DNA of 64,000 bases from RUG11462 sp045539315 (GTDB taxonomy: Bacteria; Bacillota; Clostridia; Oscillospirales; Acutalibacteraceae): contig JAZQFC010000015.1 of NCBI GenBank assembly GCA_045539315.1, positions 1 through 64,000 of the forward strand, read 5' to 3'. A model generated the notes under the pieces. The model did not search any database. It was not told the origin of the DNA and saw nothing but the letters and a program-made list of their open reading frames with translations. The stretch's first letter is position 1. Each line of letters opens with the position of its first letter. Shown here piece by piece: positions 51,884-60,253 of this stretch. A program made the translations under genes and the position numbers.

Positions 51884-51912
51884 TTGAAAAACAGTTAATT
51901 TTATAGTAAAAT
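51884..51912 (+). promoter_or_regulatory. pgi promoter
   Basis: TTGAAA (51884-51889), 17-base spacer, TAAAAT (51907-51912), 39 bases before the pgi start. Confidence 0.8.
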
Positions 51913-51950
51913 AATAAAAAATAATTGTTAATTTCTTGGAGGAACTTTTA

Positions 51951-53291
51951 ATGGCAATTAAATTAAATACAAAGTTTGCTGCTCCATTTATCAGTGACGA
52001 TGAATATAGCGCTATCGCTTCACAGGTAACAGCAGCGCACGAGCTTCTTAATTCAAGAAAAGGTCCAGGCTCTGACTTTTTAGGTTGGGTTGATTTGCCT
52101 GTTGATTATGATAAAGATGAATTTGCTCGTATTAAAAAAGCCGCTGATAAAATCAAATCAGATTCTGATATTTTGATTGTTATTGGTATTGGTGGTTCTT
52201 ATCTTGGCGCTAGAGCCGCTATTGAGTTTTTAAAATCTCATTATTACAACAATAAAAAGAAAGATACACCTGATATTTATTTTGCAGGTAATTCTATTAG
52301 TTCTACTGCTTTGGCAGAATTATTAGAAATCTGCGATGGTAAAGATGTTTCAGTTAATGTTATCTCTAAATCCGGTACTACTACTGAACCTGCTATCGCT
52401 TTCAGAGTTTTCAGAAACTATCTTGAAACTAGATATGGTAAAGAAGAGGCTAAAAAGAGAATTTATTGTACAACTGATAAAGCAAGAGGTACACTAAAGG
52501 CTTTGGCTGATGAAGAAGGCTATGAAGAATTTGTAGTTCCTGATGATGTTGGCGGTAGATTTTCTGTCCTTACTGCAGTAGGTTTACTTCCTATCGCAGT
52601 TGCTGGTTGTGATATTGATAAGTTAATGCAAGGCGCTAGTAAGGCTCGTGAAGAGTATTCTATCGATGACCTTGATAAAAATGACTGTTATAAATACGCA
52701 GCAGCAAGAAACATTCTTCTTCGCAAAGGTAAGCAAATTGAAATGCTCGTTGCTTATGAGCCAAGATTTACTATGATGGCTGAATGGTATAAACAATTAT
52801 TCGGCGAATCAGAAGGTAAAGATAACAAAGGTATCTTCCCTGCTTCTGCAGTATTTTCTACTGATTTGCACTCTCTTGGTCAATATGTTCAAGATGGTCA
52901 GAGAATGCTTTTTGAAACAGTTGTTTCAATTAAAGAATCTGAAAAAGAGATTTTTATTGAAAAAGAAGAAAACGATGGCGATGGCCTTAACTTCTTAGCA
53001 GGCAAACCAATGTCTTTTGTTAATGAAAAGGCTTTCCAAGGTACTATTCTTGCTCATACTGATGGAAATGTTCCAAACTTGGTTATTGAATTACCAAAGG
53101 CTGATGAAGAAACTCTTGGTTATCTTATCTACTTCTTTGAAAAAGCATGTGCAATTTCAGGCTATATGCTCGCAGTTAACCCATTTAACCAACCAGGTGT
53201 TGAGAGTTATAAGAAAAATATGTTCGCATTGCTCGGCAAACCAGGTTATGAGGGTGAAAAAGCAGCACTTGAAGCTCGTTTAGGCGAATAA
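51951..53291 (+). CDS. pgi: glucose-6-phosphate isomerase
   Basis: A 446-residue glycolytic enzyme. It has IGIGGSYLGARAAIE, VISKSGTTTEPAIAFR (phosphate-binding) and DVGGRFSVLTAVGLLP, with the C-terminal NPFNQPGVESYKKNMF signature. The length is typical of the short Firmicutes/Thermotoga type. ATG 51951 has TTGGAGGAAC upstream; an earlier in-frame ATG overlaps that site. A small P-loop gene follows after 54 bases. Confidence 0.96.
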   Translation: MAIKLNTKFAAPFISDDEYSAIASQVTAAHELLNSRKGPGSDFLGWVDLPVDYDKDEFARIKKAADKIKSDSDILIVIGIGGSYLGARAAIEFLKSHYYNNKKKDTPDIYFAGNSISSTALAELLEICDGKDVSVNVISKSGTTTEPAIAFRVFRNYLETRYGKEEAKKRIYCTTDKARGTLKALADEEGYEEFVVPDDVGGRFSVLTAVGLLPIAVAGCDIDKLMQGASKAREEYSIDDLDKNDCYKYAAARNILLRKGKQIEMLVAYEPRFTMMAEWYKQLFGESEGKDNKGIFPASAVFSTDLHSLGQYVQDGQRMLFETVVSIKESEKEIFIEKEENDGDGLNFLAGKPMSFVNEKAFQGTILAHTDGNVPNLVIELPKADEETLGYLIYFFEKACAISGYMLAVNPFNQPGVESYKKNMFALLGKPGYEGEKAALEARLGE

Positions 53292-53345
53292 ATTAAACCT
53301 TTCCACGTAATGTGGTTAAATATATAATAAAAGGAGATTAAAATT

Positions 53346-53765
53346 ATGATTAATTTAATTATCGGTACAAGAGGCTCGGGTAAAACTAAACATCTTATTG
53401 AGAATGTTAATGAAACTGCTAAAACCTCAAAAGGTAACGTTGTTTGTATAGAAAAAGGAAATACATTAAGATTTGACATTTCATCTTCAGTTAGACTTTG
53501 TGATGTTGATGAATACGGCGTTAAAGGTTATGACGCTTATTATGGTTTCTTAAGCGGCATCTGCGCTGGTAACTATGATGTTACTGATATTTTCTGCGAT
53601 GCTACTTATAAAATCGTTGGTGGCAAAGATTTTGACCTTATTGCTGATTTTCTTGAGAGAGTTTCTGCTCTTGCTGAAGATTCAAATGTTAAGTTCACAT
53701 TTACTCTTTCTTGCGATGAAAAAGATATTCCAGACAGAGTATTTACATTTGCTAAAAAAATCTAA
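53346..53765 (+). CDS. small P-loop protein of unknown function
   Basis: A 139-residue protein opening INLIIGTRGSGKTKHLIE, a clear Walker A (GTRGSGKT, 7-14) at the very N-terminus. It has no evident signature motif, but DIFCDATYKIVGG and FTFTLSCDEKDIP could supply Walker B-like strands. It looks like a minimal nucleotide-binding domain. It has an AAAGGAG site and a terminator, and follows pgi on the same strand. I do not recognise a characterised family. Confidence 0.7.
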   Translation: MINLIIGTRGSGKTKHLIENVNETAKTSKGNVVCIEKGNTLRFDISSSVRLCDVDEYGVKGYDAYYGFLSGICAGNYDVTDIFCDATYKIVGGKDFDLIADFLERVSALAEDSNVKFTFTLSCDEKDIPDRVFTFAKKI

Positions 53766-53773
53766 CTATGATT

Positions 53774-53801
53774 TAAGAGCCGTTTGAAAAAACGGCTCTT
53801 A
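53774..53801 (+). terminator. terminator of the pgi operon
   Basis: Perfect stem TAAGAGCCGTTT/AAACGGCTCTTA, loop GAAA, followed by ATTTTT. Confidence 0.88.
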
Positions 53802-53827
53802 ATTTTTAAAAAATTACTCTAAAACAC

Positions 53828-53856
53828 TTGACTTTAAAGTATATTTATGTTAATAT
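53828..53856 (+). promoter_or_regulatory. tRNA-Gly promoter
   Basis: TTGACT (53828-53833), 17-base spacer, TAATAT (53851-53856), 21 bases before the tRNA. Confidence 0.85.
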
Positions 53857-53877
53857 ATCATTCGTTGAGAATATTGT

Positions 53878-53951
53878 GCAGGTGTAGTTCAATGGTAGAA
53901 TGTCAGCCTTCCAAGCTGAACACGTGGGTTCGATTCCCATCACCTGCTCCA
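53878..53951 (+). tRNA. tRNA-Gly (anticodon TCC)
   Basis: A 74-base tRNA with acceptor stem GCAGGTG/CACCTGC, anticodon loop CTTCCAA (anticodon TCC, reading GGA/GGG), T-loop GGTTCGATTCC and encoded CCA. Confidence 0.97.
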
Positions 53952-53953
53952 TA

Positions 53954-53986
53954 AAAACAAGGTACTCTTTTGAGTACCTTGTTTTT
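53954..53986 (+). terminator. tRNA-Gly terminator
   Basis: Stem AAAAACAAGGTACTC/GAGTACCTTGTTTTT with a TTTT loop directly after the CCA end. Confidence 0.85.
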
Positions 53987-54107
53987 AATTTAGTATTTAT
54001 GTGGGAATCGAACCCATAACTATGTTTTTCGGTTGCCGATTTATCGGCGAGAAAAACGGTTTTTAATAAGCGTATTGCGTAGCAATATGAGGTGCGTAGC
54101 ACGCACC

Positions 54108-54129
54108 TCGATTCCCATCACCTGCTCCA
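54108..54129 (+). pseudogene. tRNA-Gly 3'-tail fragment (22-base direct copy)
   Basis: Identical to tRNA-Gly positions 53930-53951, from the T-loop TCGA through CCA, without a tRNA body. It corresponds to the tail copy behind tRNA-Leu. Confidence 0.85.
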
Positions 54130-54133
54130 AATG

Positions 54134-54160
54134 AAAAAGCACTCTTAATGAGTGCTTTTT
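54134..54160 (+). terminator. hairpin after the duplicated tRNA-Gly tail
   Basis: Stem AAAAAGCACTC/GAGTGCTTTTT with a TTAAT loop, placed like the hairpin after the true tRNA. Confidence 0.75.
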
Positions 54161-54218
54161 TTATTTCTTGTGGGAATCGAACCCATCACCATGTTTTTCG
54201 GTTGCCACGCAAGTGGCG

Positions 54219-54250
54219 AAAAAAAGACACTCATTTAGAGTGTCTTTTTT
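54219..54250. terminator. shared terminator of the repeat region and the Ca-type ATPase
   Basis: Stem AAAAAGACACTC/GAGTGTCTTTTT, loop ATTTA, with A/T runs on both sides. It closes the repeat region and lies just past the stop of the convergent ATPase gene. Confidence 0.8.
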
Positions 54251-54253
54251 AAA

Positions 54254-56869
54254 TTAATGTTTATGTTTTATCAAACCAATTGCTTTTGAAAGTTCCATAA
54301 CTACTATTGGAATTAATAATAAGCCGAGTGTGATTAAATATTGTTTTACAGAAAGTATTACTAAACCAAATGCTATGCCAACCGGTGTGAATAATACAAG
54401 TACCATCATCAAAGTTGACGCTAAAGCGGCAAGATTTAGTGTTTTATTTGTAAACCAACCAATTTTAAATAATGAGCGCTCTGAACGCATATTAAACGCT
54501 TGTACTACTTGTGAAAACGCTAATACTGTAAACGCCATTGTTCTACCTGTAGCTAAATTTGCTTCAATTCCACCCCAACCAATATAGAATGCTATGAGCG
54601 AAATAATTGCGAACATAAAGCCTTGAAGAACTACTCTAATGCCAAGTCCATGAGCGAATATTCCTTCATTTTTTGGTCTTGGTTTTTGGTCCATAATATT
54701 TGATTCAACAGGCTCCATACCAAGCGCAATTGCTGGTAGGCTATCTGTTACAAGGTTTATCCACAAAAGTTGCATAGACAAGAATGGAGACTCTTGCCAT
54801 AAAAGCATTGACGCAAATACTGTGATAACTTCGCCAATATTTGTTCCAAGCAAGAAACCAACAACTTTCTTTATATTTGCGTAAATGCCTCTGCCCTCTT
54901 TAACTGCTTCAACAATTGTTGCAAAGTTGTCATCAGTGAGCGTCATATCAGCGGCACCTTTTGCAACATCAGTACCTGTAATACCCATAGCACAACCGAT
55001 ATCTGCCGCTTTTAATGCAGGCGCATCATTTACACCATCACCAGTCATAGAAACAACCTGACCTTTTCTTTGCCAAGCCTTAACTATACGAATTTTATTT
55101 TCAGGTGAAACACGAGCATAAACAGAGATTTTTTCAACCGTTTTATCAAGTTCTTCATCGCTCATATTATCAAGTTCTGCACCTGTAATAGCCATATCGC
55201 CATCTAAATAAATGCCAAGTTCTTTTGCAATTGCTTTTGCAGTTACAACATGGTCGCCGGTAATCATAACAGGTTTAATACCCGCTTTTCTACAAGTTGC
55301 AACCGCCACTTTTGCTTCTTCTCTTGGTGGGTCTATCATACCTACAAGGCCCATAAGAGTAAGGTCTGTTTCAATATCTTCTGAAGTTAAATTTTCAGGG
55401 ATTTCTTTAATTTCTTTATAACCGATAGCCAAAACACGAAGCGCGTTTTCACTCATACTTTCGGTTATTTCTTTTGCTTTTTCAATATCGCCACTACTAC
55501 AACGAGTTGCCATTACATCAAAAGCACCTTTTACAATAACAACATACTTACCGTCAATTTTATTAATAGTTGACATTAATTTTCTATCAGAATCAAACGG
55601 AATCTCGCCAACACGAGTATATTTTTCATTTAACTCATCTTTAGTCATTCCGTTTTTATATGCGGCTACTATAATTGAAGTTTCAGTAGGGTCGCCAATG
55701 TGCTTTTCGCCTGATTCTTCAAAGATAACAGAGCCATCACAACAAAGAGTACCAAACATTAAAAGTTTTCTGATGTTTTCATCATTATCACTTGAAATAT
55801 CAACAGTTTCATTCATACCATCAAAATAACCTTTTGTTAAAGTCATTCTATTTTGAGTAAGAGTACCTGTTTTATCTGAACAAATAATTGAAGCGCTACC
55901 CAATGTTTCAACTGCAGGAAGTTTTCTAATAAGCGCGTTTCTTTTTACCATTCTTTGAACGCCAATTGAAAGCACAATTGTTACAATTGCAGGGAGACCT
56001 TCAGGAATAGCAGAAACTGCGAGAGATACTGCAGTCATAAAAATTTCCATTACAGGTGTGCCACTTAAAATACCTACCACAAAAATAATTGCACAAGCGG
56101 CGAGCGCCATAAAACCTAAATATTTACCAAGTTGAGCAAGTTTCTTTTGAAGCGGAGTTTGAGTTTCGCTCTCGCCTTCAAGTAAGTTTGCGATTTTGCC
56201 CATTTCTGTGCTCATACCTGTTGAAGTTACAACTGCAACTGCAGTACCATATGTTACAGAACAACCAGAGAAAACCATATTAGTTCTATCTCCGAGTGGT
56301 GCATCTTCTTCAACATCTGCGTTTGCTTCTTTTTCAGATGGAACAGACTCACCAGTAAGCGCAGATTCTTCACTTTTTAAACTAACGCTTTCTATAAGAC
56401 GTGCATCTGCAGGAATAAAGTCACCTGCTTCAAGTTTTATAATATCGCCAGGAACAAGCATTGATGAATCAATAACTTGTTCAACACCATCACGAATTAC
56501 TCTTGCATGAGGCGCAGACATATTTTTAAGCGCATCTAATGCTTTTTCTGCTTTAGATTCTTGAATAACGCCCATAAAAGCATTAAGAACAACGATAAGC
56601 AAAATAAGAACAGGCTCAAAAAATTCTTTTGGCTCGCCCTCTACACAGGCTACAACAAAAGATACCACTGCCGCGAGAATAAGAATTATAATCATAACAT
56701 CTTTAAACTGGTCAAAGAATCTTTGTAAAAATGTTTTCTTCTTTTTCTCGTTTAACTTATTAAAGCCATATCTTTCTTGAAGTTTTGTTACATTTTCAGT
56801 TGACAAACCCGTTTTCACATCTGTTTGCAACTGTGACAAAACTTCCGTTTTAGATATATTATGAAACAT
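54254..56869 (-). CDS. calcium-translocating P-type ATPase (PMCA/PacL-like)
   Basis: An 871-residue P2-type cation pump. It has an N-terminal cation-ATPase domain, TGES, VSAIPEGLPAIVTI (the M4 ion-site helix with PEGLPA), phosphorylation motif CSDKTGTLTQN, KGAFD and GDGVNDAPALKAADIG, and a six-helix C-terminal domain. PEGLPA and overall length fit Ca2+ export from the cytosol; Mn2+ or Na+/K+ transport cannot be excluded. ATG 56869 has GGAGG 8 bases upstream, and the in-frame TTG at 56884 overlaps it. Confidence 0.9.
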   Translation of the reverse strand: MFHNISKTEVLSQLQTDVKTGLSTENVTKLQERYGFNKLNEKKKKTFLQRFFDQFKDVMIIILILAAVVSFVVACVEGEPKEFFEPVLILLIVVLNAFMGVIQESKAEKALDALKNMSAPHARVIRDGVEQVIDSSMLVPGDIIKLEAGDFIPADARLIESVSLKSEESALTGESVPSEKEANADVEEDAPLGDRTNMVFSGCSVTYGTAVAVVTSTGMSTEMGKIANLLEGESETQTPLQKKLAQLGKYLGFMALAACAIIFVVGILSGTPVMEIFMTAVSLAVSAIPEGLPAIVTIVLSIGVQRMVKRNALIRKLPAVETLGSASIICSDKTGTLTQNRMTLTKGYFDGMNETVDISSDNDENIRKLLMFGTLCCDGSVIFEESGEKHIGDPTETSIIVAAYKNGMTKDELNEKYTRVGEIPFDSDRKLMSTINKIDGKYVVIVKGAFDVMATRCSSGDIEKAKEITESMSENALRVLAIGYKEIKEIPENLTSEDIETDLTLMGLVGMIDPPREEAKVAVATCRKAGIKPVMITGDHVVTAKAIAKELGIYLDGDMAITGAELDNMSDEELDKTVEKISVYARVSPENKIRIVKAWQRKGQVVSMTGDGVNDAPALKAADIGCAMGITGTDVAKGAADMTLTDDNFATIVEAVKEGRGIYANIKKVVGFLLGTNIGEVITVFASMLLWQESPFLSMQLLWINLVTDSLPAIALGMEPVESNIMDQKPRPKNEGIFAHGLGIRVVLQGFMFAIISLIAFYIGWGGIEANLATGRTMAFTVLAFSQVVQAFNMRSERSLFKIGWFTNKTLNLAALASTLMMVLVLFTPVGIAFGLVILSVKQYLITLGLLLIPIVVMELSKAIGLIKHKH

Positions 56870-57045
56870 ATATTTTTCCTCCAATATAAACTTTAATTAT
56901 ATTTTACCACATTATGAAAAAATTACAATGAATTTTTAGTTAATTTTTTGTTAATGTATGTATTGTAGTTTATACCAAAAACAATCCGTGCTTGACAGAG
57001 GGCTTAAATCCCTACAAAATCAATTTTAATTTATTTCAAAACCAT

Positions 57046-57088
57046 AAAAAAACACACCCAAAAGAAGCAAGGTCTTTTAGGTGTGTTT
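57046..57088 (-). terminator. terminator of the zinc-ribbon membrane protein gene
   Basis: Stem AAACACACC/GGTGTGTTT with an inner AAAG/CTTT pairing and a T run on the minus strand. Confidence 0.75.
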
Positions 57089-57098
57089 GAATGAAGTT

Positions 57099-57593
57099 TT
57101 ATTTAAGGATTTTTATTTTTCCTATTATAGGTAGTTCTTTTGCTTTTCCGTTTGCAGCGTTAATTATACCAATAATAGCAATAACCGCAAAAACAATTGA
57201 CAATAAACTAATAATTGTTGTAATAAAATACAATCTCCAAGAAATTGCAAGAACAACAGCATTTATTATACTTGATGCAATAGACCACGCAATACAAGCG
57301 AGTAAAAGAACAAGTCCTTGATTTGAATGAAAACGAGCAAATTTTGAATTTTTCGCTGCAAATATAGGAATTAGACATAGCGGACCAAAATAAGCAAGAA
57401 TAGCCATTGCCTTATTTTGTTCTATATCTTTATTATCATAATCAGCAGTTGTATCCAAAGTATTGTTTATATCAGCTATTTTCGCTGAAAAATCTTTTTT
57501 TGATTCCGCTGCCGAAGCAATAACTTCTCCGCATTCAGGGCAAAACTTTACGCCCTCATTTATTTCTACACCACATTTTTTACAAATTGCCAT
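57099..57593 (-). CDS. zinc-ribbon membrane protein (DUF4870-like)
   Basis: A 164-residue protein. An N-terminal zinc ribbon MAICKKCG..KFCPECGE has two CxxC pairs (4-20). A charged linker follows, then three to four helices (about 66-155) containing FARFHSNQGLVLLL, the loop typical of DUF4870/Tic20-like proteins. Function is unknown. It lies 23 bases after the small lipoprotein gene, same strand, so it may belong to the operon that begins with the lipoprotein at 58717. Confidence 0.8.
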   Translation of the reverse strand: MAICKKCGVEINEGVKFCPECGEVIASAAESKKDFSAKIADINNTLDTTADYDNKDIEQNKAMAILAYFGPLCLIPIFAAKNSKFARFHSNQGLVLLLACIAWSIASSIINAVVLAISWRLYFITTIISLLSIVFAVIAIIGIINAANGKAKELPIIGKIKILK

Positions 57594-57615
57594 ATTATTT
57601 TCCGCTTTCAGTTAA

Positions 57616-58017
57616 TTATTTAACACGAGTATAAGTTGCTCCATCAAAAATAAGAGTATCACCCTTAAGCGAATATTTCGCTATTTCAGATTCTTTTGCA
57701 AGGCCAAAAAGTGCTTTCGCTGTGATTTCCATTTCTGTTTCACTTTTAACTTTATACTCAATGGACATTAGCATATCTAAACCTGCCATTGCATCTTCTG
57801 CATCTTCGCCATCGGCTAATGCTTCAAAAACTTCTTCTGTTAGTCCATAACGGATTTTACCATCCTTTGTAAATTCTATTCCCAAACCATAGTCGGTTTC
57901 AGTTTCAGTATCAACAAGTTTCCAAGTTCCAATAAGCGCTTGTTCTGCTGCATTACTACACGAAATAAGCGTTGATACCATTAACAGACAAACAAGAATC
58001 GCTATAAGTTTTTTCAT
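57616..58017 (-). CDS. lipoprotein with lipocalin-like/DUF5640-type domain
   Basis: A 133-residue protein. A signal peptide ends in lipobox LISC (about 17-20). A short beta-rich domain follows, with LIGTWKLVDTETE, GIEFTKDGKIRYG and a closing KGDTLIFDGATYTRV, the pattern of small lipocalin-like or DUF5640 lipoproteins. The ATG at 58017 has GGAGG 8 bases upstream; a longer in-frame version would overlap the previous gene. It is encoded 13 bases after a second lipoprotein. Confidence 0.78.
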   Translation of the reverse strand: MKKLIAILVCLLMVSTLISCSNAAEQALIGTWKLVDTETETDYGLGIEFTKDGKIRYGLTEEVFEALADGEDAEDAMAGLDMLMSIEYKVKSETEMEITAKALFGLAKESEIAKYSLKGDTLIFDGATYTRVK

Positions 58018-58030
58018 AAGACATTCCTCC

Positions 58031-58717
58031 TTAATCACCAAACATTTCATAATCCTCAGGAAGCATAAAATATGACTCATCGACATCCGAATTTAATTCA
58101 ATAATACCTATCTTGGTTTCAACTCCGCCATTTTTAGATATAATATATTTTAATTCATCTCCATCATAGCAATATTTAATGCCTTCTCCATCAACAATAA
58201 AACTTTCATAATAATATTCTTTTCCAAATACTTCTACAGTTCCCGGCTCTCCACTCATATCTTTGTATGTGTCTTCTGCTGAATCAAAGGTTGCCAAAGC
58301 ATCTTTTTTTGAACTGTCAACAGTTTTTGTTTTAAAAATAATTTTTGAATTATCATCAATAGAATATGTATAACCATCCATTTTGATTGTTGTCAGAGTT
58401 CCTGCTTCAGTCTCTGTTGAATTATAAAGTTTATCTCCAAAAACAACAGTAGTCAATGTTGAAGAAACCTTTTTATCTTCCGGACTTTCAAGTGTTTTTT
58501 TATAAGTTTCCATTTTCAAAGTATAATTTCCTGTAAAAAATTCCTTGAATAATTTTAATGTTTTAGAATTTTCTTCGATGCTATCGCTTTGTTGTTCAGT
58601 TTCAATCTGATTAGCGCTAACATCTGTTTTATCAATTGGGGTTTCTTTATTACCTCCACAAGCAGTCATTAAAAGTATCATAGTAATACTAATCAACATT
58701 ATTATTGATTTTTTCAT
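58031..58717 (-). CDS. secreted lipoprotein of unknown function
   Basis: A 228-residue protein with lipobox LMTAC (about 16-20). A Ser/Glu/Thr-rich linker follows, then a domain with repeated strand-like pieces (YTLKMETYKK, TTVVFGDKLYNSTETEAGT in part, YYESFIVDGEGIKYCYDGDELKYI). It ends in SDVDESYFMLPEDYEMFG, a closing phrase common to clostridial lipoproteins related to LolA/LppX-like folds. Fold assignment is tentative. GGGGGAG precedes the ATG at 58717. It heads a three-gene run ending at 57099. Confidence 0.7.
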   Translation of the reverse strand: MKKSIIMLISITMILLMTACGGNKETPIDKTDVSANQIETEQQSDSIEENSKTLKLFKEFFTGNYTLKMETYKKTLESPEDKKVSSTLTTVVFGDKLYNSTETEAGTLTTIKMDGYTYSIDDNSKIIFKTKTVDSSKKDALATFDSAEDTYKDMSGEPGTVEVFGKEYYYESFIVDGEGIKYCYDGDELKYIISKNGGVETKIGIIELNSDVDESYFMLPEDYEMFGD

Positions 58718-58751
58718 ATTTTCTCCCCCTTTTTGAATTATTAAAAACAAA

Positions 58752-58789
58752 TAAAACCTTTACACTACAACAATAGTATAAAGGTTTTA
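58752..58789 (-). terminator. terminator of the LuxR-type regulator
   Basis: Stem AAAACCTTTA/TAAAGGTTTT enclosing an ACTA..TAGT inner pairing. On the minus strand it is followed by TTTGTTTTTAA. Confidence 0.75.
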
Positions 58790-58835
58790 AGTGAAAAAAT
58801 CATCCACCTTATTTTATTAAAAAAGTATACTTTTT

Positions 58836-60062
58836 TTAAACGAAATAAATAAATTGTTTTTTCTTCTCTGCTCCTGTTTTATTTTTTATAGATCTGATTA
58901 TTGTTTTTACAGAGGCTTCAGAAATATACAATCTTTTTGCGATTTGCAAATTAGAAAAGCCATAGGCAACAAGTCTTGCAACTTCTCTTTCTCTTAAAGA
59001 TAGGTTAGAAGAAATGGATTTTTGCATAACTTTGTTATGCAAATTTGTCCAACCAATATGAAATTGTTTATACATTTGTTTCACTATTCTTGCTGCTTCA
59101 ATACTTTGCAATGCAATTCTCTCATCTAAAAATATTCCCAATTGTCTTCTGTATTCAACAAGCAATCCGTAAAAACCATCTGCAAGACAAAGCTTTATTG
59201 CTTTATCTAAATGTTTACTTGCCGATTTATTGTCTCCACTTTGATGATAAGCAATACTACATAAAATCCTTAAATGTATTTCAACTAAAACAATTTTTTC
59301 TACAACTGTTTGAGAAATTAAAGGTTCTACAATATACGGAATTGTTTTAATAAGAGCTATTCCTTGAACTCCTTCTATTTCTATATTTCCCATCGCAAGT
59401 TCTTGAGCAGAAATCAAAAGTTGTTTCACATAATACACTCTTGCAGCCGGATGAGCATCATAAGGAAGATAGTCAAAACACCCTCTTATAAACCATTGCG
59501 GAAAATCATCCGCTTTGCGAACAGAACTATCCATTGCGGCAATAGTTAATTCAATTATATCTTTGTCATTATCATCTTTACAAGGTGCTTCAACTAAATA
59601 TCTTCTTGCTTTATTCCAAAGATACAAATCGCCTTTCCATATTGCAACAAGCGAAAGTAAAAATCCACCAGAAATAACCGAATACAGATCATCTTTATTG
59701 CTTAATAAATCCATAACAGAATTATAAACTTTATCAATTTCACCTCGGCGGTAACTAATTTCAGCCGAAAACAACGCTTGGGTTTGTTTGTTGTAACCAA
59801 TTTCTTTTATTACCTTATCTGCACTGCCAGACTCGCTAAACAAATCTGTCATATCAAGAAAAGGGCTTCGACGCAGTAATGTTTCAGAAAATAATTCTGA
59901 ATGCTTTTTTCTGCAGTCAATAGGTTTTTGTGCAGTAGAAGGAATCATCCAATTTGAACCAAAACGAACTACTCCTTCTATTTTACCTTTTGCACAATAA
60001 TCCTGAACTCTTCTTACAGATACATTCCATTTTGTTGCTGCTTCTTTTACACTCATTTTCAC
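58836..60062 (-). CDS. two-headed transcription regulator (MerR/excisionase-like N-terminus, LuxR C-terminus)
   Basis: A 408-residue protein. Residues 3-50 form an excisionase/MerR-like winged helix (VKEAATKWNVSVRRVQDYC..GSNWMIP). A helical region of about 290 residues, possibly TPR-like, follows. A LuxR-type helix-turn-helix closes it (about 345-400: LSLREREVARLVAYGFSNLQIAKRLYISEASVKTI in parts). Such proteins act as signal-dependent regulators with two DNA-binding ends. GTG at 60062 has AGGTGGTG upstream. The neighbouring lipoprotein operon and its own promoter are likely targets. Confidence 0.82.
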   Translation of the reverse strand: MKMSVKEAATKWNVSVRRVQDYCAKGKIEGVVRFGSNWMIPSTAQKPIDCRKKHSELFSETLLRRSPFLDMTDLFSESGSADKVIKEIGYNKQTQALFSAEISYRRGEIDKVYNSVMDLLSNKDDLYSVISGGFLLSLVAIWKGDLYLWNKARRYLVEAPCKDDNDKDIIELTIAAMDSSVRKADDFPQWFIRGCFDYLPYDAHPAARVYYVKQLLISAQELAMGNIEIEGVQGIALIKTIPYIVEPLISQTVVEKIVLVEIHLRILCSIAYHQSGDNKSASKHLDKAIKLCLADGFYGLLVEYRRQLGIFLDERIALQSIEAARIVKQMYKQFHIGWTNLHNKVMQKSISSNLSLREREVARLVAYGFSNLQIAKRLYISEASVKTIIRSIKNKTGAEKKKQFIYFV

Positions 60063-60079
60063 TTATATCACCACCTATT

Positions 60080-60135
60080 TGTCGTTTATACGACATTTTC
60101 ATTTTTATTATATACCTTTTACTTAAAAAAATCAA
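60080..60135 (-). promoter_or_regulatory. promoter and palindromic operator of the LuxR-type regulator
   Basis: The minus strand reads TTGATT (60135-60130), a 17-base spacer and TATAAT (60112-60107). Eleven bases further is a perfect palindrome TGTCGT-ATAA-ACGACA (60095-60080), at about the transcription start and just before the ribosome site. The position fits self-repression. Confidence 0.78.
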
Positions 60136-60224
60136 TAACATAATTATTATGTTTTTTCATAGTCAAACAAATTGAGTAGTTTCAACATAAAAATCATCCA
60201 ATCCTCTATTATACGATATAAAGT

Positions 60225-60250
60225 AAAAGGAGTGCCGAAGCACTCCTATA
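60225..60250 (-). terminator. prfB terminator
   Basis: Perfect stem AGGAGTGC/GCACTCCT, loop CGAA (minus strand TTCG), followed by TTTTACTTT, just past the prfB stop. Confidence 0.85.
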
Positions 60251-60253
60251 AAA

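Larger units (their letters stand above)
53952..54250 (+). repeat. composite tRNA-linked repeat behind tRNA-Gly
   Basis: Same order as behind tRNA-Leu. (1) Hairpin 53954-53986. (2) Inverted copy of the tRNA-Gly T-arm (GTGGGAATCGAACCCAT, 54001-54017). (3) Module B 54022-54056. (4) Module C about 54057-54107, with TTGCGTAGCAA and GGTGCGT..ACGCACC hairpins. (5) A direct 22-base copy of the tRNA-Gly tail (54108-54129). (6) Hairpin 54134-54160. (7) A second inverted T-arm (54170-54186). (8) A variant module B (54191-54225). (9) Final hairpin. No protein gene is supported. Confidence 0.82.

Noticed and set aside
53845..54102. 85-residue ORF antisense to tRNA-Gly with the phrase GIEPTCSAWKADILPLNYTCT
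   Set aside because: This is the well-known spurious antisense translation of tRNA-Gly that litters databases.
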